DNA of 64,000 nt from Psychroflexus salis (GTDB lineage: Bacteria > Bacteroidota > Bacteroidia > Flavobacteriales > Flavobacteriaceae): assembly GCF_014640175.1 (NCBI RefSeq), contig NZ_BMGL01000002.1, forward strand, positions 186,001 to 250,000, given 5' to 3'. Positions within the stretch are counted from its first letter, which is position 1. Each line of letters opens with the position of its first letter. This document shows positions 26,980 through 38,278 of the stretch, one piece after another. The notes beneath the pieces are model-generated. The model was not told the origin of the DNA. It saw only the letters and a list, made by a program, of their open reading frames with translations, and searched no databases. A program made the position numbers and the translations under genes.

Positions 26980-27456
26980 ATGAGAAAAAGACAGGCAAAA
27001 GTAAGACCTATTCTTCCGGATCCTAAATTTAACGACCAATTGGTAACCCGATTTGTTAATATGTTAATGTGGGATGGGAAAAAGTCTATCGCTTTTAAGA
27101 TTTTTTATGATGCTATAGACATCGTAGACGAAAAAAAACAAGACGAAGAGAAATCAGCTTTAGAAGTTTGGAAAGAAGCATTATCAAATGTAATGCCTCA
27201 CGTTGAAGTAAGAAGCCGTAGAGTTGGTGGAGCTACATTTCAAATACCATCTCCTATTCGTCCTGATCGAAAAATTTCAACCGCTATGAAGTGGTTAATT
27301 AGTTTTTCTAGAAAAAGAAATGAAAAATCTATGGCGGCTAAATTGGCTGCTGAAATTCTTGCAGCTGCCAAAGAAGAAGGTGCAGCCGTTAAGAAACGTG
27401 TAGATACGCATAGAATGGCGGAAGCTAATAAAGCATTTTCACACTTTAGATTCTAA
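26980..27456 (+). CDS. rpsG: 30S ribosomal protein S7
   Basis: A 158-residue S7, the normal length. The [19 protein letters not shown] start and [17 protein letters not shown] segment, the rRNA-contacting beta hairpin, are characteristic. S7 starts assembly of the 30S head. It lies 25 bases after rpsL and three bases before fusA, the classical str order. Confidence 0.98.
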   Translation: MRKRQAKVRPILPDPKFNDQLVTRFVNMLMWDGKKSIAFKIFYDAIDIVDEKKQDEEKSALEVWKEALSNVMPHVEVRSRRVGGATFQIPSPIRPDRKISTAMKWLISFSRKRNEKSMAAKLAAEILAAAKEEGAAVKKRVDTHRMAEANKAFSHFRF

Positions 27457-27459
27457 ATA

Positions 27460-29571
27460 ATGGCACAAAGAGATTTAAAATTTACTAGAAATATAGGTAT
27501 TGCAGCTCACATTGATGCTGGTAAAACTACGACTACCGAACGTATACTTTATTATACTGGAATTAGTCATAAGATTGGTGAAGTTCACGATGGCGCAGCT
27601 ACTATGGACTGGATGGAGCAGGAGCAAGAACGTGGTATTACCATAACATCTGCTGCTACGCACTGTACATGGCCTTATCGCGATGATGAATATATTGTAA
27701 ACATTATTGATACACCTGGTCACGTTGACTTTACAGTAGAAGTTGAACGTTCGTTGCGTGTGTTAGATGGTGTAGTTGCATTGTTTAGTGCTGTGGATGG
27801 TGTTGAGCCTCAATCTGAAACGGTTTGGAGACAAGCTGATAAGTATAGGGTACCACGTCTAGGTTTTGTTAATAAGATGGATCGTCAAGGTGCTAACTTT
27901 TTCAATGTTTGCAAACAAGTTAGAGAAATGTTAGGCGGAAACCCGGTTCCTTTGCAAGTTCCAATTGGAGATGAAATTGACTTTAAAGGTGTGGTTGACT
28001 TAATTTCTAAAAAAGCAATTATATGGAATGAAGATGACATGGGGATGACCTATGAAGAAATCGATATTCCTGAAGAATTGAAAGAAGAAGTTACTAAATA
28101 TAGAACTGAGTTAGTTGAAGCTGTTGCAGAATACGACGAAGAGTTAATGGAAAAGTTCTTCGAAGATGAAGATTCTATTACCGAAGACGAAATTATTGCA
28201 GCTTTACGTGCAGCAACAATCGATATGTCTATTATTCCTATGATGTGTGGTTCAGCATTTAAAAACAAAGGAGTTCAAGCTATGTTAGATGCTGTGATGC
28301 GCTACTTGCCTTCTCCAGTAGATGTTGAAGCTATTGAAGGTGAGAATCCTGAAACTGGCGAGGTGGAAACTAGAAAACCACACGTTGATTCACCATTTTC
28401 AGCTTTAGCTTTTAAAATTGCTACCGATCCTTTTGTTGGGCGTTTAGCTTTTTTTAGAGCTTATTCTGGTAGATTAGAAGCAGGTTCTTATGTGTTGAAT
28501 AATCGTTCTGGTAAAAAAGAACGTATCTCTAGAATGTATCAAATGCATTCTAATAAACAAGAGCCTATTGACTTTATTGAAGCTGGAGATATTGGAGCAG
28601 CTGTTGGTTTTAAAGACATTAAAACTGGTGATACTTTAACTGATATGAATAATCCTATCGTTTTAGAATCTATGACTTTCCCTGCACCAGTTATTGGTAT
28701 TGCGGTTGAGCCTAAAACTAAAGCAGATGTTGAAAAGATGGGTAATGCCTTAGCTAAATTAGCTGAAGAAGATCCAACTTTCGTTGTTAAAACAGATGAA
28801 GCATCAGGACAAACTGTAATTTCAGGTATGGGTGAGCTTCATTTAGATATCTTAATTGATCGTATGAAACGCGAATTTAAGGTTGAAGTTAATGTTGGTG
28901 AACCACAAGTAGAATATAAAGAAGCAGTTAAAAAACTAGCTGAACACAGAGAAGTTTATAAAAAACAATCTGGTGGTCGTGGTAAGTTCGCCGATATTGT
29001 ATTTGATTTAGGTCCTGTTGATGATGATTTTGAAGGTTCAGGATTGCAATTCGAAGATAAAATTAAAGGAGGAAGAATTCCTAAAGAATTTATTCCTGCT
29101 GTACAAGCTGGATTTACTCAAGCTATGAAAAACGGGCCACTGGCTGGTTTTAATATGGACACGCTTAAAGTAACCTTAAAAGATGGTTCTTTTCACGCGG
29201 TAGATTCAGACCAATTGTCTTTCGAGCTTGCAGCTAAACTAGGTTATAAATCGGCTGCTAAGAAAGCAGGGGCTGTAGTATTAGAACCGATGATGAAAGT
29301 TGAAGTAGTAACCCCAGAAGAAAACATGGGTGATATCGTTGGAGATTTAAACAGAAGACGTGGTCAAGTTAACGACATGTCAGACCGATCAGGTGCTAAA
29401 GTAATAAAGGCTATTGTACCTTTATCGGAAATGTTTGGATACGTTACCACCTTAAGAACTTTGTCTTCAGGTAGAGCTACATCAACCATGGAATTTTCTC
29501 ACTACGAAGAGACTCCATCAAATATATCAGAACAAGTAATCGCTGCGGCTAAAGGAACTACTAACGAGTAA
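27460..29571 (+). CDS. fusA: Elongation factor G
   Basis: A 703-residue translation GTPase that moves tRNA and mRNA through the ribosome. G1 is [14 protein letters not shown]3 is [10 protein letters not shown]4 is NKMDR, and the switch segment [10 protein letters not shown] is present; domains II to V follow ([34 protein letters not shown]). It is followed by rpsJ after 11 bases. The tuf gene, which often follows fusA in other phyla, is absent here. Confidence 0.98.
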   Translation: MAQRDLKFTRNIGIAAHIDAGKTTTTERILYYTGISHKIGEVHDGAATMDWMEQEQERGITITSAATHCTWPYRDDEYIVNIIDTPGHVDFTVEVERSLRVLDGVVALFSAVDGVEPQSETVWRQADKYRVPRLGFVNKMDRQGANFFNVCKQVREMLGGNPVPLQVPIGDEIDFKGVVDLISKKAIIWNEDDMGMTYEEIDIPEELKEEVTKYRTELVEAVAEYDEELMEKFFEDEDSITEDEIIAALRAATIDMSIIPMMCGSAFKNKGVQAMLDAVMRYLPSPVDVEAIEGENPETGEVETRKPHVDSPFSALAFKIATDPFVGRLAFFRAYSGRLEAGSYVLNNRSGKKERISRMYQMHSNKQEPIDFIEAGDIGAAVGFKDIKTGDTLTDMNNPIVLESMTFPAPVIGIAVEPKTKADVEKMGNALAKLAEEDPTFVVKTDEASGQTVISGMGELHLDILIDRMKREFKVEVNVGEPQVEYKEAVKKLAEHREVYKKQSGGRGKFADIVFDLGPVDDDFEGSGLQFEDKIKGGRIPKEFIPAVQAGFTQAMKNGPLAGFNMDTLKVTLKDGSFHAVDSDQLSFELAAKLGYKSAAKKAGAVVLEPMMKVEVVTPEENMGDIVGDLNRRRGQVNDMSDRSGAKVIKAIVPLSEMFGYVTTLRTLSSGRATSTMEFSHYEETPSNISEQVIAAAKGTTNE

Positions 29572-29582
29572 TAGAACTTATC

Positions 29583-29888
29583 ATGAGTCAAAAAATAAGA
29601 ATAAAATTAAAATCTTACGACCACAATTTGGTAGACAAATCTGCTGAAAAAATCGTGAAGACCGTGAAAACTACGGGTGCTGTAGTTACTGGACCAATTC
29701 CACTACCTACTAAGAAGAAAATCTTTACCGTATTGCGTTCTCCTCACGTAAATAAAAAATCACGCGAACAGTTTGAGTTGAACTCTTTTAAACGTCTTTT
29801 AGATATTTATAGTTCATCTTCAAAAACTATTGATGCGTTGATGAAACTTGAATTACCAAGTGGTGTAGAAGTAGAGATAAAAGTATAA
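29583..29888 (+). CDS. rpsJ: 30S ribosomal protein S10
   Basis: A 101-residue S10 (usual about 102). [20 protein letters not shown] and [29 protein letters not shown] are diagnostic. S10 sits in the 30S head and, with NusB, also joins antitermination complexes. A terminator-like hairpin begins 23 bases after its stop, before rplC. Confidence 0.97.
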   Translation: MSQKIRIKLKSYDHNLVDKSAEKIVKTVKTTGAVVTGPIPLPTKKKIFTVLRSPHVNKKSREQFELNSFKRLLDIYSSSSKTIDALMKLELPSGVEVEIKV

Positions 29889-29910
29889 TTAAGTATACAG
29901 TATATTTTAG

Positions 29911-29937
29911 CAGGGCTTTTAGTAAGCCCTGTTTTTT
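29911..29937 (+). terminator. Terminator-like hairpin between rpsJ and rplC
   Basis: CAGGGCTT and AAGCCCTG form an eight-base-pair stem with a five-base loop, followed directly by TTTTTT. It splits the str genes from the S10 group. No TAnnTTTG promoter is visible between it and rplC 30 bases on, so it may attenuate rather than end transcription. Confidence 0.78.
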
Positions 29938-29966
29938 CAATTTTTAATAATAATAATAAATAAATT

Positions 29967-30584
29967 ATGTCTGGGTTAATAGGAAAGAAAATAGGCATGA
30001 CCAGCATTTTCGACGAGAACGGTAAGAATATACCTTGTACCGTTTTAGAAGTTGGTCCATGTATTGTTACCCAAGTCAGAACCGATGAAGTTGATGGTTA
30101 CAAAGCCATTCAGCTTGGTTTCGATGACAAATCAGACAAGAATGCTACGTTAGCGGCTCAAGGCCACTTTAAAAAAGCGGGCACTCCTGTAAAACGAAAA
30201 GTCGTTGAGTTTGATGGTTTTGATGCGGAGTACAACTTAGGTGATGCAATCACCGTAGATTTGTTTAAAGAAGGTGAATTTGTTGACGTTGTTGGAACAT
30301 CCAAAGGAAAAGGATTTCAAGGTGTTGTAAAAAGACACGGTTTCGGTGGTGTAGGTCAAGCTACTCATGGTCAGCATAACCGTTTAAGAGCTCCTGGTTC
30401 TATCGGTGCAGCATCAGATCCTTCAAGAGTTTTCAAAGGTATGCGTATGGCAGGCCAAATGGGAAATGAAAGAGTAAAAGTACAAAACCTTAGAGTGTTT
30501 AAAGTTGTACCAGAAAAGAATCTTTTAGTTGTAAAAGGTTGTGTTCCTGGACATAAGAACGCTTACGTAACCATCGAGAAGTAA
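29967..30584 (+). CDS. rplC: 50S ribosomal protein L3
   Basis: A 205-residue L3. The N-terminal [17 protein letters not shown] and the loop [15 protein letters not shown], with the Gln and His-rich stretch that reaches the peptidyl-transferase centre, are diagnostic ([22 protein letters not shown] follows). Its stop overlaps the rplD start by one base. Confidence 0.98.
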   Translation: MSGLIGKKIGMTSIFDENGKNIPCTVLEVGPCIVTQVRTDEVDGYKAIQLGFDDKSDKNATLAAQGHFKKAGTPVKRKVVEFDGFDAEYNLGDAITVDLFKEGEFVDVVGTSKGKGFQGVVKRHGFGGVGQATHGQHNRLRAPGSIGAASDPSRVFKGMRMAGQMGNERVKVQNLRVFKVVPEKNLLVVKGCVPGHKNAYVTIEK

Positions 30585-31216
30585 TGAAGTTAGCAGTATT
30601 AGATATCAACGGAAAAGAGACAGGCAGAGAAGTAGAACTTCCGAGTGCTGTTTTTGGTGTAGAACCTAACAATCACGCTATTTACTTAGATGTTAAGCAA
30701 CACCTTGCCAACAAAAGACAAGGAACGCATGCAGCAAAAGAAAGAGCAGATATTGTAGGAAGTACACGTAAGATAAAGAAGCAAAAAGGAACGGGTACAG
30801 CCCGTGCAGGTAGTATTAAATCTCCAATATTTAAAGGTGGTGGTCGTGTTTTTGGTCCTAGACCAAGAGATTATCACTTTAAATTAAACAAGAAGTTAAA
30901 ACGATTAGCTCGTTTTTCTGCACTTTCAAAAAAGGTTCAGCAGAAAGCTGTTGTTGTTGTGGAAGATTTTAATTTTGATACCCCTAAAACAAAGGAATTT
31001 AAACAAGTTCTTTATAATCTAGAGCTTATCAATAAAAAATCAACCTTTGTCTTGGCTGAATTAAATAAAAATGTATATTTGTCGTCCCGTAATTTGGAGA
31101 AGTCCAATGTCGTAACTAATTCAGAATTAAATACTTATAGAATTATGAATTCTAATGTAGTCGTTTTTTCTGAGTCAGCTTTAAAGGGTTTAGAATCTAA
31201 TTTCACGAAACAATAG
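30584..31216 (+). CDS. rplD: 50S ribosomal protein L4
   Basis: A 210-residue L4. The tunnel-loop region is clear: [19 protein letters not shown] then [20 protein letters not shown]4 lines the exit tunnel. In Escherichia coli L4 also represses its own operon; whether that occurs here, using the hairpin before rplC, cannot be told. Its start overlaps rplC by one base. Confidence 0.98.
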   Translation: MKLAVLDINGKETGREVELPSAVFGVEPNNHAIYLDVKQHLANKRQGTHAAKERADIVGSTRKIKKQKGTGTARAGSIKSPIFKGGGRVFGPRPRDYHFKLNKKLKRLARFSALSKKVQQKAVVVVEDFNFDTPKTKEFKQVLYNLELINKKSTFVLAELNKNVYLSSRNLEKSNVVTNSELNTYRIMNSNVVVFSESALKGLESNFTKQ

Positions 31217-31218
31217 TT

Positions 31219-31509
31219 ATGAGTGTATTACAAAAACCTATAATTACAGAGAAAGCAACCGCTGATAGTGAGTTGAAAAACACATATTGGTTTGAAGTTG
31301 ATGTTAAGTCAAATAAAATTCAAATCAAAGAAGCTGTTGAAGCTGCTTATGGAGTAACAGTAGATTCTGTTAGAACAATGAATGTATATCCGAAGGTGAA
31401 GAGCCGTTTCACGAAAACTGGAGTTATTTCTGGTAGAAAAAAGTTTACCAAGAAAGCCATTATTAAAGTGACGGATGGAGATGTAATAGATTTATATAGT
31501 AATCTTTAA
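31219..31509 (+). CDS. rplW: 50S ribosomal protein L23
   Basis: A 96-residue L23. VLQKPIITEKATADSE at the N terminus and YWFEVDVKSNKIQIKEAVE are typical. L23 forms part of the exit-tunnel docking site for trigger factor and SRP. Two bases separate it from rplD. Confidence 0.97.
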   Translation: MSVLQKPIITEKATADSELKNTYWFEVDVKSNKIQIKEAVEAAYGVTVDSVRTMNVYPKVKSRFTKTGVISGRKKFTKKAIIKVTDGDVIDLYSNL

Positions 31510-31519
31510 CAATTAAAAA

Positions 31520-32347
31520 ATGTCGGTTAGAAAATTAAAACCTACAACACCTGGGCAGCGTTTTAGAGTTGTAAATGGTTTCGACGCCATTACAGCTGAT
31601 AAGCCGGAGAAGTCTTTGCTTGCTCCGATCAAGAAGTCTGGTGGTAGAAACAACCAAGGTAGAATGACGATGCGCTACAAAGGCGGTGGTCATAAAAGAA
31701 AGTATAGAATTATTGACTTTAAACGTGATAAGCACGATGTTCAGGCGGAAGTTTTGAGCATAGAGTACGATCCTAACAGGACTGCTTTTATTGCTTTATT
31801 GCGTTACGATGATGGAGAAAAACGTTACATAGTTGCGCCAACTGGTTTAAAAGTTGGTGACAAGCTTGTTTCATCTTTAGAAAATGCAAGTACTGAAATC
31901 GGTAATGCTATGCCATTATCTAATATTCCTTTTGGTACTATAATCTCATGTGTTGAACTTCGACCTGGTCAAGGAGCTGTTATGGCTCGTTCTGCAGGTA
32001 CATTTGCACAACTTATGGCGCGTGATGGAAAATATGCCACTATTAAGTTGCCATCCGGTGAAACGCGTATGATACTGGCATCTTGTATAGCTACAATTGG
32101 TGCAGTGTCTAATAGCGACCATCAACTGTTAGTATCAGGTAAAGCTGGTAGAAGCAGGTGGTTGGGTAGAAGACCAAGAACTAGACCAGTAGTAATGAAC
32201 CCAGTCGATCACCCAATGGGTGGTGGAGAAGGTCGCGCTTCTGGTGGTCATCCAAGATCTAGAAACGGTATTCCTGCTAAAGGATTCAAAACTAGATCCA
32301 AGAAAAAGTCGAGTAATAAACATATTGTAGAACGTAAAAAGAAATAA
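31520..32347 (+). CDS. rplB: 50S ribosomal protein L2
   Basis: A 275-residue L2 of normal length. [17 protein letters not shown], the [25 protein letters not shown] segment and the C-terminal [18 protein letters not shown], which holds the His required for peptidyl transfer activity, are all present. L2 helps join the two subunits. Confidence 0.98.
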   Translation: MSVRKLKPTTPGQRFRVVNGFDAITADKPEKSLLAPIKKSGGRNNQGRMTMRYKGGGHKRKYRIIDFKRDKHDVQAEVLSIEYDPNRTAFIALLRYDDGEKRYIVAPTGLKVGDKLVSSLENASTEIGNAMPLSNIPFGTIISCVELRPGQGAVMARSAGTFAQLMARDGKYATIKLPSGETRMILASCIATIGAVSNSDHQLLVSGKAGRSRWLGRRPRTRPVVMNPVDHPMGGGEGRASGGHPRSRNGIPAKGFKTRSKKKSSNKHIVERKKK

Positions 32348-32350
32348 GCT

Positions 32351-32629
32351 ATGGCACGTTCATTAAAAAAAGGACCTTTTGTTCATTATAAATTAGAGCG
32401 AAAAGTAGCTCAGAATGTAGAGTCTGGTAAAAAGTCTGTAATTAAGACTTGGTCCAGAGCTTCGATGATAACTCCAGATTTTGTTGGTCAGACCATCGGT
32501 GTGCATAACGGGAAGCAATTTGTTCCTGTTTTTGTAACAGAAAATATGGTAGGGCATAAACTAGGAGAATTTTCACCAACTCGTTCTTTTAGAGGGCATC
32601 AAGGTGCTAAAAATAAAGGTAAAAAATAA
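32351..32629 (+). CDS. rpsS: 30S ribosomal protein S19
   Basis: A 92-residue S19. [18 protein letters not shown] and [23 protein letters not shown] with [14 protein letters not shown] are hallmark segments. S19 is in the 30S head next to S13. It follows rplB after three bases and precedes rplV by five. Confidence 0.97.
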   Translation: MARSLKKGPFVHYKLERKVAQNVESGKKSVIKTWSRASMITPDFVGQTIGVHNGKQFVPVFVTENMVGHKLGEFSPTRSFRGHQGAKNKGKK

Positions 32630-32634
32630 GAACA

Positions 32635-33042
32635 ATGGGTGTACGTAAGAGAAATAGTGCAGAAAAATTGAAAGAAGCTAAGCAAGATGTTGCTTTTGCT
32701 AAATTAAATAACTGTCCAACTTCGCCTAGAAAAATGCGTTTAGTTGCAGATTTAGTTCGTGGTAAAGACGTTGCAATTGCAATGCAGATTTTACGGTTCA
32801 GTACTAAAGAAGCTTCTAAAAGAGTCGAGAAATTATTGCTATCTGCAATAGCAAACTGGCAAAGCAAAAATGAAGGTGAAGATGTAGAACAGGCTAATTT
32901 ATACATTAAAGAAATTAAAGTAGATGGAGGTAGTATGTTAAAAAGATTACGTCCAGCTCCTCAAGGTAGAGCACATCGTATTAGAAAAAGATCTAATCAC
33001 GTTACTATAGTTCTTGGGGAAAGAAATAACACTGAAAGCTAA
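32635..33042 (+). CDS. rplV: 50S ribosomal protein L22
   Basis: A 135-residue L22, slightly longer than the 110 residues of Escherichia coli because of an N-terminal extension. [21 protein letters not shown] and the tip-loop region [21 protein letters not shown] are typical. The loop reaches the tunnel and contains macrolide-contact residues, with no obvious insertion. Confidence 0.97.
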   Translation: MGVRKRNSAEKLKEAKQDVAFAKLNNCPTSPRKMRLVADLVRGKDVAIAMQILRFSTKEASKRVEKLLLSAIANWQSKNEGEDVEQANLYIKEIKVDGGSMLKRLRPAPQGRAHRIRKRSNHVTIVLGERNNTES

Positions 33043-33050
33043 GATAAACT

Positions 33051-33761
33051 ATGGGACAAAAAACAAATCCAATCGGAAACAGATTAGGTATCATTAAAGG
33101 TTGGGAATCCAACTGGTACGGTGGTAGAGATTATGGAAATAATCTAGCTGAAGACGATAAGATAAGAAAGTATATCCATGCTCGTTTATCAAAAGCTAGT
33201 GTTTCAAGAGTGATTATTGAGCGTACGCTTAAACTTGTAACCGTTACTATTACTACCGCACGACCTGGTATTATTATTGGGAAAGGTGGTCAGGAAGTAG
33301 ACAAGTTAAAAGAAGAGCTTAAACAAATCACGAATAAGGAAGTTCAGGTCAATATCTACGAGATTAAAAGACCAGAACTTGATGCTCATTTGGTTGCTTC
33401 CAGTGTGGCACGCCAAGTAGAAAACAGGATTTCTTATCGTAGAGCTATTAAAATGGCTATTGCCGCAACCATGCGAATGAATGCAGAAGGAATTAAGATT
33501 CAAATTGCAGGACGATTGAATGGTGCAGAAATGGCTAGAGTAGAATCTTACAAAGATGGTAGAATTCCGTTATCTACATTTAGAGCAGACGTTGACTATG
33601 CTTTAGTAGAAGCTCATACTACTTATGGTAGATTGGGTATTAAGGTATGGATTATGAAAGGTGAAGTTTACGGAAAAAGAGAGCTCTCTCCTCTCGTTGG
33701 ACTTTCAAACTCCGACAATAAAGGTAAAGGTAGACGTACAAAACCACGTCGAAAAAAGTAA
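33051..33761 (+). CDS. rpsC: 30S ribosomal protein S3
   Basis: A 236-residue S3. [18 protein letters not shown], the KH-domain loop [14 protein letters not shown] and the C-terminal domain ([24 protein letters not shown]) are clear. S3 lies at the mRNA entry channel. It follows rplV after eight bases. Confidence 0.98.
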   Translation: MGQKTNPIGNRLGIIKGWESNWYGGRDYGNNLAEDDKIRKYIHARLSKASVSRVIIERTLKLVTVTITTARPGIIIGKGGQEVDKLKEELKQITNKEVQVNIYEIKRPELDAHLVASSVARQVENRISYRRAIKMAIAATMRMNAEGIKIQIAGRLNGAEMARVESYKDGRIPLSTFRADVDYALVEAHTTYGRLGIKVWIMKGEVYGKRELSPLVGLSNSDNKGKGRRTKPRRKK

Positions 33762-33777
33762 TTTTAAATTATAAACA

Positions 33778-34197
33778 ATGTTACAACCTAAAAGAACGAA
33801 GCATCGTAAACAACAAAAGGGGAGAATGAAAGGATTATCTCAGAGAGGTCATCGTTTATCAAACGGTACTTTCGGGATTAAGTCACTCGATTCTTCTTTT
33901 GTAACGGCAAGACAAATTGAAGCCGCTCGTATTGCTGCTACTCGTTATATGAAAAGAGAAGGATCTCTTTGGATCAAAATCTTTCCAGATAAACCAATTA
34001 CTAAAAAACCACTCGAAGTTCGAATGGGTAAAGGTAAAGGTGCAGTAGAGTATTACGCAGCTGTTGTTAAGCCTGGTAGAATAATTTTTGAAATAGGTGG
34101 TGTGCCCCTAGCTTTAGCTAAAGAAGCTTTACGCTTAGCAGCCCAAAAATTACCAGTTAAAACAAAATTTGTTGTTGCTAGAGATTATCAAGAATAA
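33778..34197 (+). CDS. rplP: 50S ribosomal protein L16
   Basis: A 139-residue L16. [19 protein letters not shown], the [19 protein letters not shown] segment and [18 protein letters not shown] are characteristic. It lies near the A-site tRNA elbow in the large subunit. Confidence 0.97.
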   Translation: MLQPKRTKHRKQQKGRMKGLSQRGHRLSNGTFGIKSLDSSFVTARQIEAARIAATRYMKREGSLWIKIFPDKPITKKPLEVRMGKGKGAVEYYAAVVKPGRIIFEIGGVPLALAKEALRLAAQKLPVKTKFVVARDYQE

Positions 34198-34208
34198 TTT
34201 TATAAATT

Positions 34209-34400
34209 ATGAAACAATCTGAAATTAAAGAATTATCTGTTCAAGAGCTTAACGAAAAGCTTACTAGTTTTTCAAAAGAATTAAGTTCTTTGAAAATGAC
34301 ACATGCTATTAGTCCTTTAGAGAATCCTTCTCAATTAAGAAGTGTTCGTAGAACTATTGCACGTATCAACACAGAAATTACAAAAAGAGAATTACAATAA
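34209..34400 (+). CDS. rpmC: 50S ribosomal protein L29
   Basis: A 63-residue, two-helix L29 of usual length ([17 protein letters not shown], then [14 protein letters not shown]). It binds near the exit tunnel. Its start is 11 bases after rplP and its stop 11 bases before rpsQ. Confidence 0.95.
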   Translation: MKQSEIKELSVQELNEKLTSFSKELSSLKMTHAISPLENPSQLRSVRRTIARINTEITKRELQ

Positions 34401-34411
34401 TTCTACTTACA

Positions 34412-34669
34412 ATGGAAAAAAGAAACTTAAGAAAAGAACGTATCGGTGTTGTTACTAGTAACAAGATGCAAAAATCTATAGTAGTCTCTGAAACTAAAAA
34501 AATCAAGCATCCTAAATATGGGAAGTTCGTACTTAAAACTAAAAAGTATGTAGCGCATGATGAAGAGAATACTTGTAACGAAGGTGACACTGTAAGAATT
34601 ATGGAAACTAGACCTCTAAGCAAAAATAAATGCTGGAGATTAGTAGACGTAATAGAAAGAGCTAAATAA
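34412..34669 (+). CDS. rpsQ: 30S ribosomal protein S17
   Basis: An 85-residue S17 with an OB fold. [19 protein letters not shown] and [29 protein letters not shown] are typical. It binds 16S rRNA early in assembly. Two bases separate it from rplN. Confidence 0.97.
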   Translation: MEKRNLRKERIGVVTSNKMQKSIVVSETKKIKHPKYGKFVLKTKKYVAHDEENTCNEGDTVRIMETRPLSKNKCWRLVDVIERAK

Positions 34670-34671
34670 TT

Positions 34672-35040
34672 ATGGTACAGCAAGAATCAAGATTAAGAGT
34701 AGCCGATAATACAGGTGCCAAACAAGTTTTGGTTATTCGTGTATTGGGAGGTACAAAAAAGCGTTATGCTTCAGTTGGTGATAAAGTTGTGGTAAGTGTT
34801 AAAGAAGCAACTCCTAATGGAAACATTAAGAAAGGAGCAGTTTCAACTGCCGTAATTGTTCGTACAAATAAGGAAGTAAGAAGACCTGATGGCTCTTACA
34901 TACGCTTTGACGATAATGCCTGTGTGTTGTTGAATCCAACAGGCGAAATGAGAGGAACACGTGTTTTTGGCCCAGTAGCTAAAGAATTACGTGATAATCA
35001 ATTTATGAAAATTGTTTCACTAGCACCAGAAGTGCTTTAA
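34672..35040 (+). CDS. rplN: 50S ribosomal protein L14
   Basis: A 122-residue L14. [26 protein letters not shown] and the [29 protein letters not shown] segment are almost invariant family marks. It is at the subunit interface and binds ribosome silencing factor. Confidence 0.98.
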   Translation: MVQQESRLRVADNTGAKQVLVIRVLGGTKKRYASVGDKVVVSVKEATPNGNIKKGAVSTAVIVRTNKEVRRPDGSYIRFDDNACVLLNPTGEMRGTRVFGPVAKELRDNQFMKIVSLAPEVL

Positions 35041-35053
35041 ATCGACTTTTAAG

Positions 35054-35365
35054 ATGAAAAAAATTAAAATTAAAGTAGGTGATAAAGTTCAGGTTTTAGC
35101 TGGTGAGCATAAAGGTCAGCAAGGATCTGTTCAAAAAATATTTAGAGATAAAGACAAAGCTATTGTTGAAGGTGTAAATCTTGTAAAGAAGCATCAAAAG
35201 CCTAGCGCATCTAACCCTCAAGGTGGTATCAAAGAAATGGAAGCTCCAATTCATATCTCAAATTTATCATTACTTACTAAAGATGGTAACACTACTAGAG
35301 TAGGCTATAAGCTTGAAGATGGTAAAAAAGTAAGAGTTTCTAAAAAATCTAATGAAGTAATTTAA
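35054..35365 (+). CDS. rplX: 50S ribosomal protein L24
   Basis: A 103-residue L24 with the N-terminal KOW motif ([19 protein letters not shown]) and the [13 protein letters not shown] segment that is typical. It initiates 50S assembly. One base separates it from rplE. Confidence 0.97.
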   Translation: MKKIKIKVGDKVQVLAGEHKGQQGSVQKIFRDKDKAIVEGVNLVKKHQKPSASNPQGGIKEMEAPIHISNLSLLTKDGNTTRVGYKLEDGKKVRVSKKSNEVI

Positions 35366-35366
35366 T

Positions 35367-35918
35367 ATGAGTTACGTACCAAGACTTAAAGAAGAATATA
35401 GCCAAAAAGTACTTCCAGCTTTAGTTGAAGAATTTGGTTATAAGAATAATATGCAAGCTCCTAAGTTGCAAAAAATCGTAATTAGTAAAGGTGTTGGTGA
35501 AGCCATCGCTGATAAAAAATTAATCGATTATGCAGTAGAAGAGTTAACCATGATTACAGGACAAAAGGCTGTTGCTACAAAATCTAAAAAGGATGTAGCT
35601 TCCTTTAAATTAAGAAAAGGAATGCCTATCGGTGTAATGGTTACTCTACGTGGTGAGCGTATGTATGAATTTTTAGATAGATTAGTAACTTCGGCCTTGC
35701 CGAGAGTTAGAGATTTCAGTGGTATTAAAGCTACTGGTTTTGACGGAAGAGGGAACTATAATTTAGGTATTACTGAACAGATTATTTTTCCTGAAATCAA
35801 TATAGATAAGGTAAATAGAATTACAGGAATGGATGTTACATTTGTAACTTCAGCTGAAACTGATAAAGAGGCTAAATCATTATTAACAGAATTGGGTTTA
35901 CCTTTTAAAAAGAAATAA
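35367..35918 (+). CDS. rplE: 50S ribosomal protein L5
   Basis: A 183-residue L5. [36 protein letters not shown] and [20 protein letters not shown] are diagnostic. L5 binds 5S rRNA and makes a bridge to the small-subunit head. It is followed after one base by rpsN. Confidence 0.98.
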   Translation: MSYVPRLKEEYSQKVLPALVEEFGYKNNMQAPKLQKIVISKGVGEAIADKKLIDYAVEELTMITGQKAVATKSKKDVASFKLRKGMPIGVMVTLRGERMYEFLDRLVTSALPRVRDFSGIKATGFDGRGNYNLGITEQIIFPEINIDKVNRITGMDVTFVTSAETDKEAKSLLTELGLPFKKK

Positions 35919-35919
35919 T

Positions 35920-36189
35920 ATGGCTAAAGAATCAATGAAAGCACGTGAAGTTAAACGTGCAAAAACAGTTGAAAAATACGAAGAGAAAAGAAAAGTTCTT
36001 AAAGAAGCTGGCGATTATGAAGCTTTGCAAAAATTGCCTAAAAACGCTTCACCAGTTAGAATGCACAACCGTTGTAAATTAACTGGAAGACCTAAAGGTT
36101 ACATGCGTCAGTTTGGACTATCTCGTGTAATGTTCAGAGAAATGGCTAATAAAGGTTTAATACCTGGAGTAAAAAAAGCCAGTTGGTAA
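35920..36189 (+). CDS. rpsN: 30S ribosomal protein S14, zinc-free long form
   Basis: An 89-residue S14 of the C-minus type: it lacks the four-Cys zinc ribbon of the short form, keeping only one Cys in [21 protein letters not shown]. The N-terminal basic helix ([22 protein letters not shown]) matches the long form. It helps build the 30S head. Confidence 0.97.
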   Translation: MAKESMKAREVKRAKTVEKYEEKRKVLKEAGDYEALQKLPKNASPVRMHNRCKLTGRPKGYMRQFGLSRVMFREMANKGLIPGVKKASW

Positions 36190-36214
36190 TTACATTAACG
36201 TAAAAGGAATACAA

Positions 36215-36613
36215 ATGAATATAGATCCTGTAGCAGATTATTTAACACGTATAAGAAATGCAGTAGCTGCATCTCATAGAGTTGTTGAAATTCCTGCATC
36301 GAATTTAAAAAAGGAGATGACAAAAATCTTGTTTGATCAAGGTTACATCTTAAGTTATAAGTTTATTGATGACAATAAACAAGGAACAATAAAAATAGCA
36401 CTTAAATACGATAAGCACACTAACGACCCAGTCATTAAAGCACTTCAACGTATCAGTAAATCTGGTTTACGTAAGTACTCACCAACTGATGAGTTACCAA
36501 GAATCTTAAATGGTCTTGGAATAGCTATCGTATCTACATCTAAAGGCGTAATGACAGACAAGCAAGCGCGTAAAGAGAATGTAGGTGGAGAGGTGCTTTG
36601 TTATATTTATTAA
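36215..36613 (+). CDS. rpsH: 30S ribosomal protein S8
   Basis: A 132-residue S8. [26 protein letters not shown] and the C-terminal [31 protein letters not shown] are typical. In Escherichia coli S8 is the spc-operon repressor; regulation here is unknown. It lies 25 bases after rpsN. Confidence 0.98.
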   Translation: MNIDPVADYLTRIRNAVAASHRVVEIPASNLKKEMTKILFDQGYILSYKFIDDNKQGTIKIALKYDKHTNDPVIKALQRISKSGLRKYSPTDELPRILNGLGIAIVSTSKGVMTDKQARKENVGGEVLCYIY

Positions 36614-36633
36614 ATAATTAAAGACTAAATAAA

Positions 36634-37176
36634 ATGTCAAGAATTGGAAATAGTCCAGTAAGCATTCCCGAAGGAGTAACAGTTACGGTGAAAGACAACA
36701 CGGTTACTGTGAAGGGTAAATTAGGGGAGCTTCAACAAGAATTTAGCGATATTGATATTCGCTTAGAAGAAAATGAAGTTATTCTTGAACGCAATACCGA
36801 TAAGAAAAACATCAAATCTAAACATGGTTTGTATCGTGCACTTATCAATAACATGGTAGAAGGTGTTTCAAAAGGATTTACAAAAGAACTAGAATTGGTT
36901 GGTGTTGGTTATAGAGCAACTAATCAAGGTCAGAAATTAGATATTGCAATTGGTTTTTCGCATAATATTGTAATGGAATTGGCTCCCGAAGTTAAAATCG
37001 AAACAGTTTCAGAAAAAGGAAAAAATCCAATTATAAAGCTTTCTTCATTTGATAAACAATTGGTTTCTCAAGTAGCAGCTAAAATCCGATCATATAGAAA
37101 GCCAGAACCTTATAAAGGAAAAGGTATTAAGTATGTAGGTGAGTATATCAGAAGAAAAGCAGGTAAATCAGCTTAA
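36634..37176 (+). CDS. rplF: 50S ribosomal protein L6
   Basis: A 180-residue L6 with two repeated alpha-beta domains. SRIGNSPVSIPEGVTVTV begins the first; the second includes GVGYRATNQGQKLDIAIGFSH and PEPYKGKGIKYVGEYIRRKAGK at the end. It lies near the sarcin-ricin loop and factor-binding site. Confidence 0.98.
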   Translation: MSRIGNSPVSIPEGVTVTVKDNTVTVKGKLGELQQEFSDIDIRLEENEVILERNTDKKNIKSKHGLYRALINNMVEGVSKGFTKELELVGVGYRATNQGQKLDIAIGFSHNIVMELAPEVKIETVSEKGKNPIIKLSSFDKQLVSQVAAKIRSYRKPEPYKGKGIKYVGEYIRRKAGKSA

Positions 37177-37188
37177 TAAAGAATAATT

Positions 37189-37545
37189 ATGGCATTTTCT
37201 AAACAAAAAAGAAGATTAAAAATAAGAAAGCGCATCAGAAGAACAATTTCTGGTGATGCTTCAAGACCGAGATTATCGGTTTACAGAAGCAATAAATCTA
37301 TTTATGCTCAGTTAATTGATGATGTTAGCGGTAAAACAATTGCTTCTGTTTCATCATTTCACTTAGGCAAAGAAGCAGAAGAACTCAATAAGGTAGAACA
37401 ATCTAAACTGGTTGGCAAAACTTTAGCTGAAAAAGCATTGAAATTAGGAGTAGATAAGGTCTCTTTCGATAGAGGTGGTTATTTATATCACGGTAGAGTT
37501 AAATCATTAGCAGAAGGTGCTCGCGAGGGCGGTTTAAAATTTTAA
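37189..37545 (+). CDS. rplR: 50S ribosomal protein L18
   Basis: A 118-residue L18. [35 protein letters not shown] and the C-terminal [26 protein letters not shown] are diagnostic. It binds 5S rRNA together with L5. Three bases separate it from rpsE. Confidence 0.97.
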   Translation: MAFSKQKRRLKIRKRIRRTISGDASRPRLSVYRSNKSIYAQLIDDVSGKTIASVSSFHLGKEAEELNKVEQSKLVGKTLAEKALKLGVDKVSFDRGGYLYHGRVKSLAEGAREGGLKF

Positions 37546-37548
37546 AGT

Positions 37549-38073
37549 ATGTATCAAGATTATAAAAACGTAGAAATTGTAAAACCTGGTGGATTAGATC
37601 TTAAAGATCGTTTGGTAGGTGTTCAGCGTGTTACTAAAGTAACAAAAGGTGGTAGAGCTTTTGGATTTTCTGCTATTGTTGTTGTAGGAGACGAGAATGG
37701 TGTTGTAGGTCAGGGTTTAGGTAAATCTAAAGAAGTTGCTGATGCTATTTCAAAAGCTGTTGAAGATGCTAAGAAAAACTTAGTACGAATTCCTTTGCAT
37801 AAAGGAACTTTGCCGCACGAGCAATTAGGTAAATATGGTGGTGCTAGAGTATTGTTACTTCCTGCATCTCCTGGTACAGGTGTTATTGCTGGTGGACCTG
37901 CTCGTGTTGTTCTTGAATCTGTTGGAGTACACGACGTACTTTCTAAAAATCAAGGATCTTCTAACCCACACAACGTGGTAAAAGCAACTTTTGATGCATT
38001 ACTTCAATTAAGGAGTGCACAGACTGTTGCTCAACAACGTGGTATTAGCCTTGATAAATTATTTAACGGATAA
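37549..38073 (+). CDS. rpsE: 30S ribosomal protein S5
   Basis: A 174-residue S5. The double-stranded RNA-binding-like N domain has [21 protein letters not shown] and [23 protein letters not shown]; the C domain has [33 protein letters not shown]. It is involved in decoding accuracy. Confidence 0.98.
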   Translation: MYQDYKNVEIVKPGGLDLKDRLVGVQRVTKVTKGGRAFGFSAIVVVGDENGVVGQGLGKSKEVADAISKAVEDAKKNLVRIPLHKGTLPHEQLGKYGGARVLLLPASPGTGVIAGGPARVVLESVGVHDVLSKNQGSSNPHNVVKATFDALLQLRSAQTVAQQRGISLDKLFNG

Positions 38074-38086
38074 ACAGCAAATTAGC

Positions 38087-38266
38087 ATGGCAAAAATAAA
38101 AGTTACAAAAGTAAAGAGTGCTATCAAAAAACCAGGACGTCAAAAGAAAACTCTTGAAGCTCTAGGTTTGAAAAAAATAGGTCAGTCTGTTGAACATTCT
38201 GATACTCCTAACATCTTAGGAATGGTAGCAAAAGTTAAACATTTAGTTTCTGTAGAAGAAATATAA
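38087..38266 (+). CDS. rpmD: 50S ribosomal protein L30
   Basis: A 59-residue L30 (IKVTKVKSAIKKPGRQKKTLEALG, then DTPNILGMVAKVKHLV). The preferred start is the ATG at 38087, 13 bases after the rpsE stop; an upstream frame start at 38015 would overlap rpsE and adds a non-family sequence. Confidence 0.96.
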   Translation: MAKIKVTKVKSAIKKPGRQKKTLEALGLKKIGQSVEHSDTPNILGMVAKVKHLVSVEEI

Positions 38267-38278
38267 AATACACTTAAA

